Below, piece by piece: positions 11,662-21,946 of a DNA stretch of 64,000 nt. The stretch lies in the NCBI GenBank assembly GCA_023101725.1, contig JALJCO010009062.1:1-64000 (forward strand), read 5' to 3'. The DNA comes from Atherinomorus stipes. Lineage: Eukaryota > Chordata > Actinopteri > Atheriniformes > Atherinidae. The notes under the pieces were generated by a model that did no database searches, had not been told where the DNA came from, and worked only from the letters and a program-made list of their open reading frames with translations. Each line of letters opens with the position of its first letter. Within the stretch, counting starts at the first letter, position 1. Position numbers and translations under genes: made by a program.

Positions 11662-12575
11662 TTAAAGGAACAGTACACCCACTGAATGATGTAACTTTAT
11701 CTTCCACTTCCCCTCATGGTGAGAAAGACTCTGGAGCACTTTTTTAATATCTCAAATGCAGCCGGCGATCAGGAAGGCTTCTCGTTTCCCCCAACTTTCA
11801 TATAATGGAGTTCACCGGGGTCCGAGCCAAAAAGGTCCATAAAAGTCCACAAAAACTTGTCAATATTCCTCCATACTGCTCGTCCAATGTAATCCAAGTG
11901 TCCTGAGTGGGTAGCGTCCAGAATTTATTCAAAACCACATCATTTACTATACTTTTAGAGCCAAAACAGTACTACATCTTACTTCTGCAAAGCACGCATA
12001 AGTGCATTCACGAAACTATGGAAGCTTCTGTGTTCAGAGCCTACTCTGCTGATAATGTAAGCATAGAAGAAGAAATTCACTGTTTACATTGTGCTAAGAG
12101 CGACAGAGCTGCAGACAAACAGGGACAAACACAAGAGGGTCCAAGAGGGGTTGATATTGATTTAAAACAAAGAAAGAAAGAAAAATAGAACGTGCGATCT
12201 CGTCTGCTGCAGTTTCTGTAGATTCATGAACACGCATCGGTGTGCTTGCAGGAGATGTGATGTAGTACTGTTCAGGCTCTAAAAGTATAGTAAATGATGT
12301 GGTTTCCAGTAAATTTTGGACACTACGCACTCAGGACACTTGGATTACATTGGACGAGCAGTATGGAGGAATATTGACACGTTTTTGTGGACTTTTATGG
12401 ACCTTTTTGGCTCGGACCCCGGCGAACTCCATTATATGAAAGTTGGGGGAAACGAGAAGCCTTCCTGATCGCCGGCTGCATTTGAGATATTAAAAAAGTG
12501 CTCCAGAGTCTTGCTCACCATGAGGGGAAGTGGAAGATAACGTTACATCATTCTGTGGGTGTACTATTCCTTTAA
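11662..12575. mobile_element. 914-bp foldback TTAA element, copy 1
   Basis: Begins TTAAAGGAACAGTACACCCA and ends GGGTGTACTATTCCTTTAA, with TTAA at both tips. The inverted similarity extends far inward: arms of roughly 365 bp (11662-12030 and 12205-12575) are near-complementary, for example ctgctcgtccaatgtaatcc at 11877 against ggattacattggacgagcag. The central loop of about 175 bp contains ttgatttaaaacaaagaaag. TTAAAGGRR tips with TTAA duplication are the hallmark described for vertebrate T2-type MITEs. Frames over the arms (11907-12188 plus, 12094-12330 minus) mirror each other and are not genes. Confidence 0.9.
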
Positions 12576-13353
12576 GAAGAAACATCTTGAAAAAAATAAT
12601 TAAAGACTGCGTCTTAATTGTCTCGTCCCGCGGCCAGAATGACGAGCATTACCTGACCTTATAGTCTTCGTCATCAATCAGTGAGCCCAGTCACTCTGCA
12701 GCGAGATCACTCAGAGCTGAACTAATCGGTGATCTCACCGGAAAGTGGAGTGGTAGCAGGTTCACGTCCGCACCGTCGCTCACACTGACATGACAATATG
12801 CAGCGTGTTGCAGAACAAGGTTAATCAAGGTTAATTAACCCAGTTTGGAGAATATGTATGGATAAATCTGAGCCGCTGCATCAGCCATCTTTGTATGCTA
12901 ATTTACAATCTTTAATTTGGTTCCAGACTTCAATATTACATTTGCATTTGATATCTGTTCCGTACAGCAGCCGTGCTAAATGTGCTAATAAAACTTTATG
13001 AATAATGACGACTAATTAAAATGAAAAAAAGAATCTAATTTAGCTGAGGGGAAGTAAATAAGATGGCAAAGACAGAGCGGTTTGAATGTGTTACTCATCA
13101 TCTTTAGTTTCTATAGAATAGAATATTGGGTTAAACTACTAAACAGCAGTGGGACTGAAGTGTGTCACAAAGGAGCGTAATTATATGTGACTGTCACTGC
13201 ATCAGGGCAGAGATTAGGCCTTCACGTCATGTCTAAATTACATTTGCAGAGTGCAACACACCATTAGTGAAGTCAGTTGTTCAGAGGTTGTGACCTGCTG
13301 TTGCGTCCATCAGTTGTCACATGAACGAATCCAGGTTTAGCTGCTCTGTGATG
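12576..13353. other. No recognised features
   Basis: Unique AT-rich sequence with no repeat structure, terminal repeats or coding signal seen. Confidence 0.45.
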
Positions 13354-13841
13354 CAAGGTTGTTATAGTTCACTGAAACTAACGAAAAATGAAAACTAAAA
13401 TTGAAAAAAAAAACATTTTCATTAACTTAAATAAAAACAAAAACGGCTGTTTTAAAAAAAAAAAAAAACGGTATCTAACTGAAACTGTGTTGTGTCTTTA
13501 CAAAACTAATTAAAACTAAATTTGTTTTATACGTAAGCTATTTATCTATTTCTGTGTAATCTATTTACTTTGCTCTACTGCTTTTAGTTCGAGTGACTTT
13601 CTGATGATTTTGAATGTCACACCAGACAAATACCTATAATTTATATAAAAAAACAACCAAAAACTAAAATTAACACTGAAACCAATAAAAACTAAACTAA
13701 AACTAAGCATTTTCCAAAAAATAAAACTGATAAAAGCTTACAAACCTGCTAAAAAACTGAAACTAAGTGAATTTAAAAACAAAAAGTCAAAATTGAATAA
13801 AAACTGAAACTAATTAAAAATCCCAAACGGTTATAACCTTG
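13354..13841. mobile_element. hAT-type MITE, A-rich
   Basis: Ends CAAGGTTGTTATAGTT and, inverted, CAAGGTTATAACCGTT. Flanked by a perfect 8-bp target duplication CTGTGATG (13346-13353 and 13842-13849). The interior is dominated by aaactaaaac-type repeats, as in a very common teleost MITE. No coding capacity. Confidence 0.85.
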
Positions 13842-13849
13842 CTGTGATG

Positions 13850-14655
13850 TAGTGGAGGACATCGTAGAGGAGGATGCTTCATCTGATCTGTGGCACAATT
13901 CAGTTTTCTCTTTGTTTTCTCTCTGTTATGTATTTAGCTCATCTGTTCTTAACCACTGCAACTATTAGTGCAGAGAAAAATTCAGTGTTTTCCTTTTCTT
14001 CTCAAACATGCCTGTGAATGTGATAATCCAGCATGTCCAATTTCGTGTCCTCTGTTCCATTAATACGGATGGATATAAACATGGAAACAATAGAAAACAA
14101 GGGTGGGTGTGAAGTTTGGATCTGATCAGCATGAAGCTGAACGCAGGTGGTTTTAAACTGCTGAGAGGCGCATGATAAGTGTTGCTATCCATCTGCTTAC
14201 AGGAGTATCTTAATTAAAGCTTGTAGAGTTTGATAATCTGAGACATAGAAATGCCTTCATGATGTGGAAAAGCTAAATTACAACAGGAAGAACTTCCTCC
14301 TGCTCTCTTAATGCTGAAATGAATAATCATCCATATTCATTCTGACTACACTTTGTCGCATCGGGAAAATCTGTTTTAATGATCCAAACATGAGAGATTG
14401 AAAAGAATCTCCAATGAACTGAGTGAGGTTTCAGAGTCTAATGCCGAGTTTCCACCGAACGATTTTCACCGTCTCAGACTGTAGACTGGAAGTCTTTAGT
14501 AAATCTCAGGAGTTTTACTGGAGTCACCTCGTGGCCTTGATCGTTAAGATTCAGAAGGTAATCTGCCCGTTTATATCAGTCTTTTCCTCGTCTTCTTGCA
14601 ATTAAACAATCCAAATCCAAAATCCAAAATCCAGGATCCAAAGTAAATTTGGATC
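13850..14655. other. No recognised features
   Basis: Unique sequence. At 14606-14655 there is a short run of near-identical words (aatccaaatccaaaatccaa, ggatcc twice) just upstream of the LINE fragment. Confidence 0.4.
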
Positions 14656-14659
14656 CTGC

Positions 14660-15010
14660 ACAGACAAAGTTAAGATAATGTTGTTTAAATCATATTGCAC
14701 AAGTTTATATACAGCTCATCTTTGGTTCAGTTTTAAAAAAAGAAGCATGCAGAGGCTGCATGTGGCCTACAATGATTCTCTATGGGTACTGCTTAGGAGG
14801 CCGAGATGGTCTAGTGCCAGTGAGGTGTTTGTCTCAGCTGGAGTGAGCACGTTACAGGCCGTGCGGCGTAAGCTAATGTACAGTTTTATCCGTCGCCTTA
14901 GCGTGTCTACAAATCAAGTAGTGGTGTCGTTAGTTGATGTTACTTTTAGTAGTGTCCGCTATCAGTCCTCATTATGGAAGTACTGGTATAGCTGTCTTTT
15001 GTGTATTTAA
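14660..15010 (+). pseudogene. Non-LTR retrotransposon ORF2, C-terminal fragment
   Basis: An open frame of about 117 codons contains KIMLFKSYCTSLYTAHLW, MQRLHVAYNDSLWVLL, RRPRWSSASEVFVSAGV, LQAVRRKLMYSFIRRL and VRYQSSLWKYW. This is the post-RT region shared by many fish LINE ORF2 proteins. The reverse-transcriptase core is missing, so the copy is 5' truncated. The frame is intact to its stop, suggesting a fairly young insertion. Confidence 0.8.
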
Positions 15011-15124
15011 CTGTCTCTTGTTATTATGTGTCCTGGGGCTGTTTGTTTGTATGTTTATTTATATGTTTTTATGATATTTTTGGACTGCAAGTCTGTAATA
15101 AAGTTGAATTGAATTGAATTGAAT
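14660..15124 (+). mobile_element. LINE 3' end with (TTGAA)n tail
   Basis: Coding tail to 15010, a 90-bp 3' UTR containing tggactgcaagtctgtaata, and a short microsatellite tail gttgaattgaattgaattga at 15103-15123. A short tandem tail in place of poly(A) is typical of several non-LTR clades. Confidence 0.8.
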
Positions 15125-15297
15125 AATATCAAACGTGTTTAATTTTATCACCAGTCGCAGTGACGCAACACAATCACCCACCAACAGCTGGATGATCTCT
15201 GACAGCAGCGGAAACAGAAACGACCTCCAGAACCGTTAATACTCAGAGTTGCATCTTACGTTGACCAGAGCCATAGAAACACAGAGTTGCAAACATG

Positions 15298-16427
15298 CAG
15301 CAACCTCCAGTGGCCAACTATGAGGCAACCTGGAGGAAGTCAATATTTATAATTCTCCCTTGATCCACTAGAGGCTGCAGAACAGAACAAATCCCCATAA
15401 ACTCCCATGTTAAAAACACCAGCTTCACAGCAGAAATACATGTTTACTGGAGAAATGAATATGTTTACAGGAGAAATAAACATGTTTACTGTAGAAATAA
15501 ACATGTTTACTGGAGAAATAAATATGTTTACTGGAGAAAAAAACATGTTTACAGTAGAAATAAATATGTTTACAGGAGAAATAAATATGTTTACAGGAGA
15601 AATAAACATGTTTACAGCAGTAATAAACATGTTTACTGGAGAAAAAAACATGTTTACTGTAGAAATTAATATGTTTACAGGAGAAATAAACATGTTTACA
15701 GCAGTAATAAACATGTTTACTGGAGAAATAAATATGTTTACTGGAGAAATAAACATGTTTACTGGAGAAATAAACATGTTTACAGGAGAAATAAACATGT
15801 TTACAGCAGTAATATGTTTACTGCAGAATTAAACATGTTTACAGCAAAATAAAAATGCTTACAATCTGGTTCAAACATCATTTTATGTTTAATAGGTTTA
15901 TCTTCATGTCAATTGTGAGGGGGGTGAATTTTTTTATAACTCATCCGTTTAGATGTTATTTAATCTTGAAATAACACATAATTAAAAGCGTGTCCTTTTG
16001 ATTGACATGTGGCAGACCGGAAGCCCGGCTGCCGACCGGTGGCTAACAGTTAGCTCCTTGCTAGCTCTCAGTAAAGTCTCAGCTTGTAGCAGAGCAGCAT
16101 GACGGTGTTTTTTTAGTCAGATAATAGTCTCAGTGTGTCTTACCTTTATCCCGCCACTTAGGAGGCTAATCTTCGTTAGTTCTGCTAAGTTTCGAGTTAG
16201 CTCGGTTAGCGTTCAGCCCAGAGTACGTCAGCTGTCAATCATTTGCCCCGCGGTCGGAGCGGCCTTGCCTTTGCCCATTTCAGTATTTTCCGGGAGTGAC
16301 GACACATGTGACACGGAAAGATGGCGACGGTGGGACACGCCCACCTGGCTTCACTTTTAGTTCTTCAGAAACCAACCGGTGACGTAGGGTTAGGGAAGGT
16401 CCGTCCCTCTCTGGTAACGGTCTATGG
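15298..16427 (+). mobile_element. Dispersed element copy 2 carrying a minisatellite
   Basis: Second copy of the element at 8010-9200: left part with ccagtggccaactatgagg and ctagaggctgcagaaca, central array, then tctggttcaaacatcatttt, gcgtgtccttttgattgaca, and terminal ggtgacgtag...ggtaacggtctatgg. Its right end abuts the hAT MITE at 16428, whose upstream target duplication gtctatgg (16420-16427) lies in this element. The hAT element therefore inserted into it. Confidence 0.7.
15432..15850 (+). repeat. 21-bp ATGTTTAC array (about 20 units)
   Basis: Unit tggagaaataaacatgtttac, variants aggag/tgtag/agcag and aaac/aaat. Unit length is almost strictly 21 bp, a multiple of three, so both strands stay open (141 and 152 codons; Met-Phe-Thr-Gly-Glu-Ile-Asn on plus). 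The frames are artefacts. Every unit keeps TGTTTAC, even where the palindrome is broken by AATATG. Confidence 0.95.
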
Positions 16428-17016
16428 CAGGGGTCTGCAACCTGCAGCTCTCTGGACCTTCCACAATGGCTCAATAACACTGACTGAAAATGATAAAGAA
16501 CTGAGTGATATTCAAAAATATAGATGATAACAAATGTAGCTTTTGCAGGTTTTCAGAGAAATAATTGCAGTTCACTTTTACAAAAGTACCAGTGATTTTT
16601 TGTGTCTGCATCTGTTTCTCTTCTCATTAGTTTGGAAATTCTGATCTTCTTCTGCAACACACGGTCTCAGAAGAGCAAAATCCCAGAAGGGAAAATGGAA
16701 CTATCCCTTTTTTTGGCAAAGGTTTTATTGTATGTTAGGTTTTGTACAGAAGAGGATTGGGGCCACTGAAGAAAAATTAATTTCAAAACATTTTCTCAAA
16801 GAAAAAAAAAAAGTTTTGTTTTCCAAAACGTAAAAGTCAAAATAAAAGTGTGGTTCTTTAAAAATGGCAATGAATTTCATAAAGTAAGTATTTATCAAAA
16901 ATTACAAGTTTTCTTTTTTAAGAAAGGCTAAGAAACATTTTTGGCTCTGGACAACTGTTATTTAGCTGGGTTGAGGCAAAAATGTCTCTTTGGACCGTCA
17001 AGGTTGGAGACACCTG
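16428..17016. mobile_element. hAT MITE (589 bp)
   Basis: Left end CAGGGGTCTGCAACCTGC; right end in reverse complement CAGGTGTCTCCAACCTTG. Flanking octamers gtctatgg (16420-16427) and gtcaatga (17017-17024) agree at six of eight positions, as expected for an aged hAT duplication. No transposase. Confidence 0.8.
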
Positions 17017-17545
17017 GTCAATGAGGAGCGCTCACGGTTAAATGAAATGAATGAGAAAATGAAAATGGAAAATAGTTTATTCATTCCAGGAGGGAAATTC
17101 AACATTAAAGAAGAGTAAGCAACACGTGCTTTCACGTCAGTTTCCAAAACTCTCCAAAACCATCAGAGAAAGTGTAGTAGAACGGTCCGAAAACTCACTA
17201 AATGTAGCGACAAAGTCGCTCAGGTGATAGCACTAAGCCAGACAGCTCCCACACCAGGACCCAGTCTACCACCAGACATGCAGATATTTCAGATTACTGA
17301 TGGAAAGATGTTTTATTCCCCCTCCCCCCAACCCCCAACCCCCACCGTACAAATCAGCTCCAACACTGAATGGGATTCATGTAAAAAAGTTCATTTTGAT
17401 CAACTACAGGCTAAATATTATTAAGTAGGCCTCCTCTTCGAGGACAACCGTACCTCCCCATGAGGTTCTGACAGGTAATAATTAACTTTGATATTATAAT
17501 TATTAATAAGGAACGCAACACCAACGTGCCAATCATTCACCCTCT
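17017..17545. other. No clear features
   Basis: Contains aaatagtttattcattccag followed by gagggaaattcaac (17070-17105), a common fish repeat tail also seen at 58825-58855. The rest appears unique. Confidence 0.4.
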
Positions 17546-17792
17546 GAGAGGGACGCAACTGCAGTCACGGTACGTCGTCATATATCCAATCCACGCCAGA
17601 AGTCCCAATCGGAAGTTTGTTCTCCATGTAACTTACTAAAATCTAACCCTAACCACCTGACTGCACCATACGCATCTGTTTGCAGGCCGCAGATAGTTAC
17701 TCTTGGTGGTATTTAACTAGCTTCCACATGAGACTTCCTGTATGGATTGGATGTATGGTGCCCCCTTTGTCAGTCATTGTAACTGCAGTTAG
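17546..17792. repeat. Imperfect inverted repeat (foldback)
   Basis: Arm catatatccaatccacgcca (17579-17598) with gaagtc following pairs with gacttcctgtatggattgga (17731-17750). Outer parts also match (caactgcagt at about 17549, aactgcagtt at about 17781). Probably a decayed MITE. Confidence 0.55.
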
Positions 17793-19702
17793 GTACTCTT
17801 GCACCTTCCTGGACAGAGAGTCAGCATGAAGCTGATAAGGAGACATCAGGTTCCTCCTACAGCAGGTTTTCATAGACTGTTGGACAGAAAGAAGTTGTGC
17901 CGACAAATGACCCTGACGTATGAAGAACTTAAAAACTAAGAATAAAAAGCCTCTCCTACAGCTGCAAAACCAGCAGGAGACTGTGAGGCGACAGTTTGCT
18001 TATCGAGCTCCACGCTGGCCTCGTCTTAGAAGTCCCAGTGTGGCTGGATGCTGAGAGATGAGGGATGCATGCGCACACGAGGCCAGAAAACCTCCAGCTT
18101 CCCAATCACCACACAGCCTGAACCCGTTCCCATAAAACTATGTCTGCTGTCTGCTTTCACGGAGCGTCCCTGCTGTAATTCAGCCTATATCTGATCCTCA
18201 GAGTGGATATCCACAGCACCTACACACACGCAGGGGGGGGGGGACTCGACCTGCGGCAGCACCAGAGCCTGTTTACCACCCACTTTTCTCTCATTTGTTG
18301 CTTTTAAAGTTTTGTTTTAACTCTTCAGACTCCCGTTCAGCCGCACAGCGACTGAGTGTCACATGCTGGTGTTTGAATACGGTTTGCATGAAGGCTGGGG
18401 AGGGAGGTTCGGTGGTTTGTGCTGCGGTCTGACGCGCTGCGTTGCAGCTGCAGCCCTTTCTGTTTATGAAAAATAGCGTTTTCAAGGTAAAGCTGAAGTT
18501 TCTCCTGCAGTCAATAAAGAAAAACACACTAATGATTTCTCCACCTGAGTGAACTCTGGAATAATCTGGCCGTTTGGTTCTGCTACATGTTGCTTCCTGA
18601 TACGTCCTTGAATAGATGTGAGCAGGATGAAAACAGTGATTTATTCTCCGTGTTTATTAAGAGCTCAGGTTTTTCCTCCTCTGTGTTTGAAGACATTTCA
18701 CATCCTGCTTGTTTTCTGTGTTTTTTCCAGACTTGGAGAACTTCAAGACTCACAGAAGAAGCTCCGTTTCTGTGCGGGAGGGTCAGGGTGTGGTTCTCCT
18801 GTGCGGTCCACCCCCTCATTCTGGAGGTAAAACTCTTTTCTGACAGCTATCAGAGCAAACGTGGCTTTTCTGCCACACTGAAAATCAGAAGTTTGCTGTG
18901 TGTTGTTGCAAAAGCAAGACTGGTTTCCACAGTCAAACCTGCGTTTCCCAGTACACTGTACAAAACCAAACTACTTATTTGTCATTTTTATATATTTTTC
19001 TTAAATAAGGTGAGTAAATTCTTTATAAAGTTGAAGTGATTCAATCCTTTATCTTGTTGAGATAACTTTAGATGATTCGTGCTTCCATAAATGCAGCTGA
19101 GGGCACCTTGAAGATGACATGCTTGTTCAGTTTCATGTCAGCTTGACAGTACTGTGAATACATGTTAGAAGCCAGCAGCAAACAAAAGGTCACAGCAGTT
19201 TTATGTGTGTATGGTTCATGTTAAAGACACTCTGATGAAAATCCTGTTTTTCATGCTGTTTACGTGCTCATGTGACATTTTTCTCAAACTTGCGGACATA
19301 TGTTTAAAAAACTAAACTCAAAATTGCATTTCTGAGTATTTCTGCATTCAAATAATCATGAACCGATGGCAGGCTCTTTTATAATTTATTCAGTCACCAT
19401 ATAGCAGATGTATCAGTCTTAACATTTAAAATCACAATGACGGAAAAGGTTCAGGCTGAAGCATGAGCTTATATTGCCTATCCTACAACAAAATTCCTAA
19501 CTTAATCCACCAAATGAAGGAAGGAAGAGAAAACAACTAACTAAAAATTAAAATAACAAAAAAAATAGAGGGATGGAATACAGATTCTCAATCTGAGGAA
19601 GCAGTAGTTGAGAAAATGTAAAACATGTAAGACATACAGCTGGATAAACTAAAAAACTCAACTTAAAACTTGTGTGAATCTGAAATGTGAAGTTAGACAA
19701 AC
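17793..19702. other. No recognised features
   Basis: A poly-G run at 18233-18243. The 150-codon frame at 18587-19039 and overlapping short frames have no recognisable domain. Splice-like motifs are not convincing. This is one of the better candidates for unique host sequence, but I cannot identify an exon. Confidence 0.4.
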
Positions 19703-20005
19703 TTAGGGTGCATTCAGAAAGCATAATCGGCGGGTCTCGGCCCGTTTGGGGACTAGGCTCGGCTGGGGGCGGGGGCGGTCTTCCAGACCGAGATCACGCT
19801 CACATTTCACCGTAGCCAAAACTTTAGAATAATGTTCCCGAGGACAAGACGAACAACGAACAAGAAGGTTCTCACAACTCCCGTTTCCTCCACAACACCA
19901 CATTGTTGTTGTGCAAACGTACGAGGAGCTGGATTTGCTTTCATCAGACCAAACATCGACTAAAGCTTTTACTTCCTCGTAACTCCACGTCTGACCACGA
20001 GCCAT
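19703..20005 (-). pseudogene. Harbinger SANT/Myb-like protein, N-terminal remnant
   Basis: From an ATG at 20005 (minus strand) the frame begins MARGQTWSYEEVKALVDVWS, the start of the SANT/trihelix-like DNA-binding domain that Harbinger elements encode beside their transposase. Tryptophans at residues 7 and 19 match the first-helix tryptophans of the family. After about residue 25 the similarity ends and the frame runs into non-homologous sequence, indicating an internal deletion. A related domain start occurs at 62793. Confidence 0.7.
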
Positions 20006-20784
20006 CTTTAGAAGTACTGCCGTCCCACACGTGTGTTTGTTGTTGTACACACTCAAACATAGAGGTACGAGACAGGAACATTTCTGTACCTGCAGGTAGA
20101 TTTTTTACAAATATTCTCTCAAAAGTACAATATTGGTCTTTATGAGGCCAGAAGTACCTATATACTATGAAAAAGGGTCCAAAGTAATATAAAGTACAAA
20201 TTTGTACCATTTCAATCCTAAGGGTACCTGCAGCATTGAAAACTGTGTGTAGCTTGTACAATAACTATAAATAGCAGTACTTCTAAGTAGTAGTATAATT
20301 ATAGTTATATTATGATTTTCATAATAACCATAGTAATCATAGTAATAATTATATGTATAATTATATATGTGTTTTGCCTAATATTTTATATAATAATTAT
20401 TCATTTATTATTAGCATCTTTGATTGTTGTCACAATCTCTATTTTATTGACTTTTATTCATCATCTTTAATTGGTTTAATTGTACTTTATTAACTCATAC
20501 AGCTTGATAAGGTACAAAAATGGACCAGGACCGAAGGAACAGAAATGTATAGTGTTTACCCACAATGCCATGCTAAACCAAATGCAGGAAGCAGCAATTC
20601 TGTAGTCCACTTCGTGTATTTGGTTCACTTGAATCGGACCGTGACCTGCGTTTGTAGGCGGACTCAGTCCGCTTGTCTGTTCCAGGATCAGGGTCCGTTT
20701 CTGCATTCACAACTCCCCCAAATAAAGCGGACTTTCCCTGCAAACAGACCCTGATTCAAACCAAACAGCTTTGTGAATGCGCCC
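19706..20784 (-). mobile_element. PIF/Harbinger-like element with nested MITE
   Basis: Ends GGGTGCATTCAGAAAGC and, inverted, GGGCGCATTCACAAAGC. Flanks TTA (19703-19705) and TGA (20785-20787) are close to the TWA duplication of Harbinger elements. Inside on the minus strand lies the start of a SANT/Myb-like accessory protein. A Tc1-type MITE (20049-20549) is inserted upstream of that frame. The transposase gene is absent. Confidence 0.75.
20049..20549. mobile_element. Tc1/mariner-type MITE, 3'-truncated copy
   Basis: Nearly identical over about 490 bp to 40600-41090. The left end CACACTCAAACATAGAGGTA follows TA. The copy stops at acagaaatgta, about 60 bp before where the right end should be. 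Nested in the Harbinger element. Confidence 0.85.
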
Positions 20785-21329
20785 TGAAACTCACTTTTTC
20801 AGCTCAAAGACACAAGATGTGAGTAAATCTGAATATCCGCCCTAACTTTGGGTTTTACACAACTAAGTTGATTTAAAGGGACTAGAGGCAGGAATTGGAA
20901 AAGAATAAACAAGCACGTCCAGTTTTTTTTTAATACTTATGGGTGATGAAGCATTAAAAAACAAAAAGAAGCCCACCCACGTCTCTCTCTGTTGCCTTGA
21001 ACAAGCTGTGTGCGGCATAATGCGCTGCGATTCGGTGGCAGAATTTCTGCGGACGTGACGTTAAACGACGCTGCATCCGCATGCCCGACAGTTTTCATAC
21101 AGGAAGGAGACGGTCGCGGTGGATTCAAACACTGTAAGCGATAGTTCTGGATTCTTCTGCCGTCAGCAAACGATCCAGATCAACTGAAAGACACTAAAAA
21201 GTGGAACTACGAAGAAAAAGACTTTATCAGCGTAGCAAACAACGTTATAGCTTCAGTTTGTGCTCGGCTTGGCTCGTGGCTGCAGTTACCTGCAGCACCA
21301 GTATCGAGTTTCGTTTCTTAATCTCCCCT
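20785..21329. other. No confirmed features
   Basis: Contains gactagaggcaggaattgga (20880-20899), which has an inverted partner ccaattcctgctttgg at 21759-21774, but that would overlap the next element rather than enclose it. Confidence 0.35.
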
Positions 21330-21946
21330 TTAAAGCTCGGGTTGGCAATGTTGGAAAAACAGCTCGAGCATGCAGCATTTAATAAAAAACGCCACCAGAA
21401 ACCACGCCCTCAGAGCCCAGGGATGTGTGCGCCGATGTTTTACAGGCAGGTTAACCGATAACAGCAGATGGATAGCTCGTTAGCATGCTAGTAAACTGCT
21501 GACAAACCACCTTTCTAAAAGCTTGAATCCACTCACCTCCAACTCCTGCGTGTGTGCAAACGTCAACGCCTCCGAGACTTCATCCTCATCTGTTGTTTTG
21601 GTTTGTTTTTTCGCGCTGCAGCAGCTAGCGGTCCGTTAGCTAGATTTGTTTACAGTGAGCGGCACACAGGGGGGGTCACGTGGGGACGGTGAGAGGGGAG
21701 GGACAGAAACGAGACATAAAAGCATCCATTTGTTCTTTCTATATGTTGCAAATGACCAATTCCTGCTTTGGGTGTGAATGTTGGGAGTTGGTCAGAGTTT
21801 TCACAGACCTGCAGCTCTCACAGAGGTCTGACTGTTTCCTTCCTTTTTATGAACACATGATGTGCTGATGCTGTCAGGATGGAAGGACCAGTTCACCCAG
21901 TATAACAGAAAGTGTTTCTGAGCAGGATTACCAACTCTGGCTTTAA
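21330..21946. mobile_element. TTAA-flanked MITE
   Basis: Left end TTAAAGCTCGGGTTGGCAAT; right end inverted TTAAAGCCAGAGTTGGTAAT. TTAA at both tips (21330-21333, 21943-21946). 617 bp, no coding capacity. The tip differs from the TTAAAGG tip of the neighbouring families. Confidence 0.75.

Noticed and set aside
11907..12330. Two mirror-image frames (plus and minus) with similar peptide starts
   Set aside because: They are the two arms of the foldback element read on opposite strands.
15340..15832. Two antiparallel 141/152-codon Met-Phe repeat proteins
   Set aside because: Product of a 21-bp array; the sister array at 8146-8672 has the same sequence with length changes that destroy any frame.
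16384..16396. Interstitial telomere repeat (TTAGGG)
   Set aside because: Only about two partial units (tagggttaggg); expected by chance.
18587..19039. A possible host exon (150-codon frame)
   Set aside because: No domain, no convincing splice sites, and the overlapping opposite-strand frame is equally open in part.
20880..21774. A MITE bounded by gaggcaggaattgg and ccaattcctgcttt
   Set aside because: Would overlap, without nesting, the better supported TTAA element at 21330-21946; the match is short and may be coincidental.
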